Assembly (NCBI GenBank): GCA_016178435.1
Contig: JACOTK010000319.1
Coordinates: 1-5,134 of the forward strand
From: Actinomycetota bacterium
Lineage (GTDB): Bacteria > Actinomycetota > Acidimicrobiia > Acidimicrobiales > CADCSY01
Length of the DNA: 5,134 nucleotides
Direction: 5' to 3'
In this document: piece by piece, positions 4,930-5,134 of the stretch
How positions within the stretch are numbered: the stretch's first letter is position 1
Layout of the letters: the number at the start of each line of letters is the position of its first letter
Notes under the pieces: model-generated
Seen by the model: only the letters and a program-made list of their open reading frames with translations
Database searches by the model: none
What the model was told of the DNA's origin: nothing
Made by a program: the position numbers and the translations under genes

Positions 4930-5134
4930 GGTCCGACGTCGAGTGCCAACCCGGTTGCCTCGCTCCACGTGTCGGGCCCGCCGGCGAACACCGACACCTG
5001 GTGGTTGCCGCCGGCGACGAGGAGACTTGCCGCTGTCATGGCCCGCTCGCCATGGCCGCACATGACGGTCAGCGCACCCGCCGGCAAGGCGCCGGCAGCG
5101 CCGGGAACAGCGGCGACCTCGACGTTGATCGCTC
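4926..5134 (-). CDS. C-terminal part of a rhodanese-domain protein (5' end outside window)
   Basis: The last 68 residues of a protein entering from the right edge, ending in TGA (4928-4926). It contains the C-terminal half of a rhodanese (sulfurtransferase) domain: INVEVAAVPG, then LTVMCGHGERAMTAASLL with the active-site loop CGHGER (catalytic Cys at 5058-5060, closing Arg), then VSVFAGGPDTWSEATG, the typical last strand and helix. Rhodaneses move sulfane sulfur through a cysteine persulfide. Such a CGHGER rhodanese tail is common at the end of metallo-beta-lactamase-fold/rhodanese proteins (persulfide dioxygenase-like), so the missing N-terminal part may be a hydrolase domain; this cannot be seen here. 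Its stop overlaps the MFS start by four bases (ATGA), so the two are almost surely one operon. Confidence 0.88.
   Translation of the reverse strand, partial: AINVEVAAVPGAAGALPAGALTVMCGHGERAMTAASLLVAGGNHQVSVFAGGPDTWSEATGLALDVGP

Overview
High-GC window whose codon use favours G or C at third positions. Together with the gene families present, this points to an actinobacterium (Actinomycetota, possibly an Acidimicrobiia-like or mycobacterial relative); the taxon is inferred, not shown. The DNA is densely coding: the longest gap between genes is about 150 bases, and I see no RNA genes, transposons or CRISPR array.

Layout. The left edge holds the last 34 codons of a + strand gene I cannot name. 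It converges on a - strand HxlR-type regulator with a C-terminal SCP2-like ligand domain (139-819). Divergent from the regulator is a TIGR03086-type metal-binding protein of the DinB/mycothiol-dependent maleylpyruvate isomerase fold (972-1535). The shared 152-base gap carries a small GGTTC-N7-GAACC dyad that could be the operator. Next on the + strand is a two-helix DUF1003 membrane protein (1616-2023). Its start codon lies inside a striking 15-bp inverted repeat with one mismatch. Its stop codon interlocks with that of the next, convergent gene.

The right half is a - strand block read right to left. It starts with the C-terminal end of a rhodanese-domain protein (4926 to the window edge), joined by an ATGA stop/start overlap to a 12-helix MFS transporter (3646-4929). 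After a 135-base gap comes a phosphoribosyltransferase fused to a dienelactone-hydrolase-like alpha/beta hydrolase (2020-3510). The two halves of the fusion are joined by a linker built from a 15-base tandem repeat. This fusion resembles Mycobacterium tuberculosis Rv0571c, a DosR (hypoxia/dormancy) regulon gene. The gap upstream of it contains a sequence resembling a DosR box, spaced suitably before a possible -10 element, plus a second dyad with a full TTGGGGAC half site next to the ribosome binding site.

Working together (inference). The left half looks like a small-molecule-sensing regulator paired with a thiol- or metal-dependent enzyme. The right half looks like a persulfide/sulfur-handling enzyme coupled to an exporter, next to a probable stress- or hypoxia-induced bifunctional enzyme. 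Nothing here is clearly a new defence or mobile system. The best leads are the start-codon hairpin of the DUF1003 gene and the DosR-like control region of the fusion gene.
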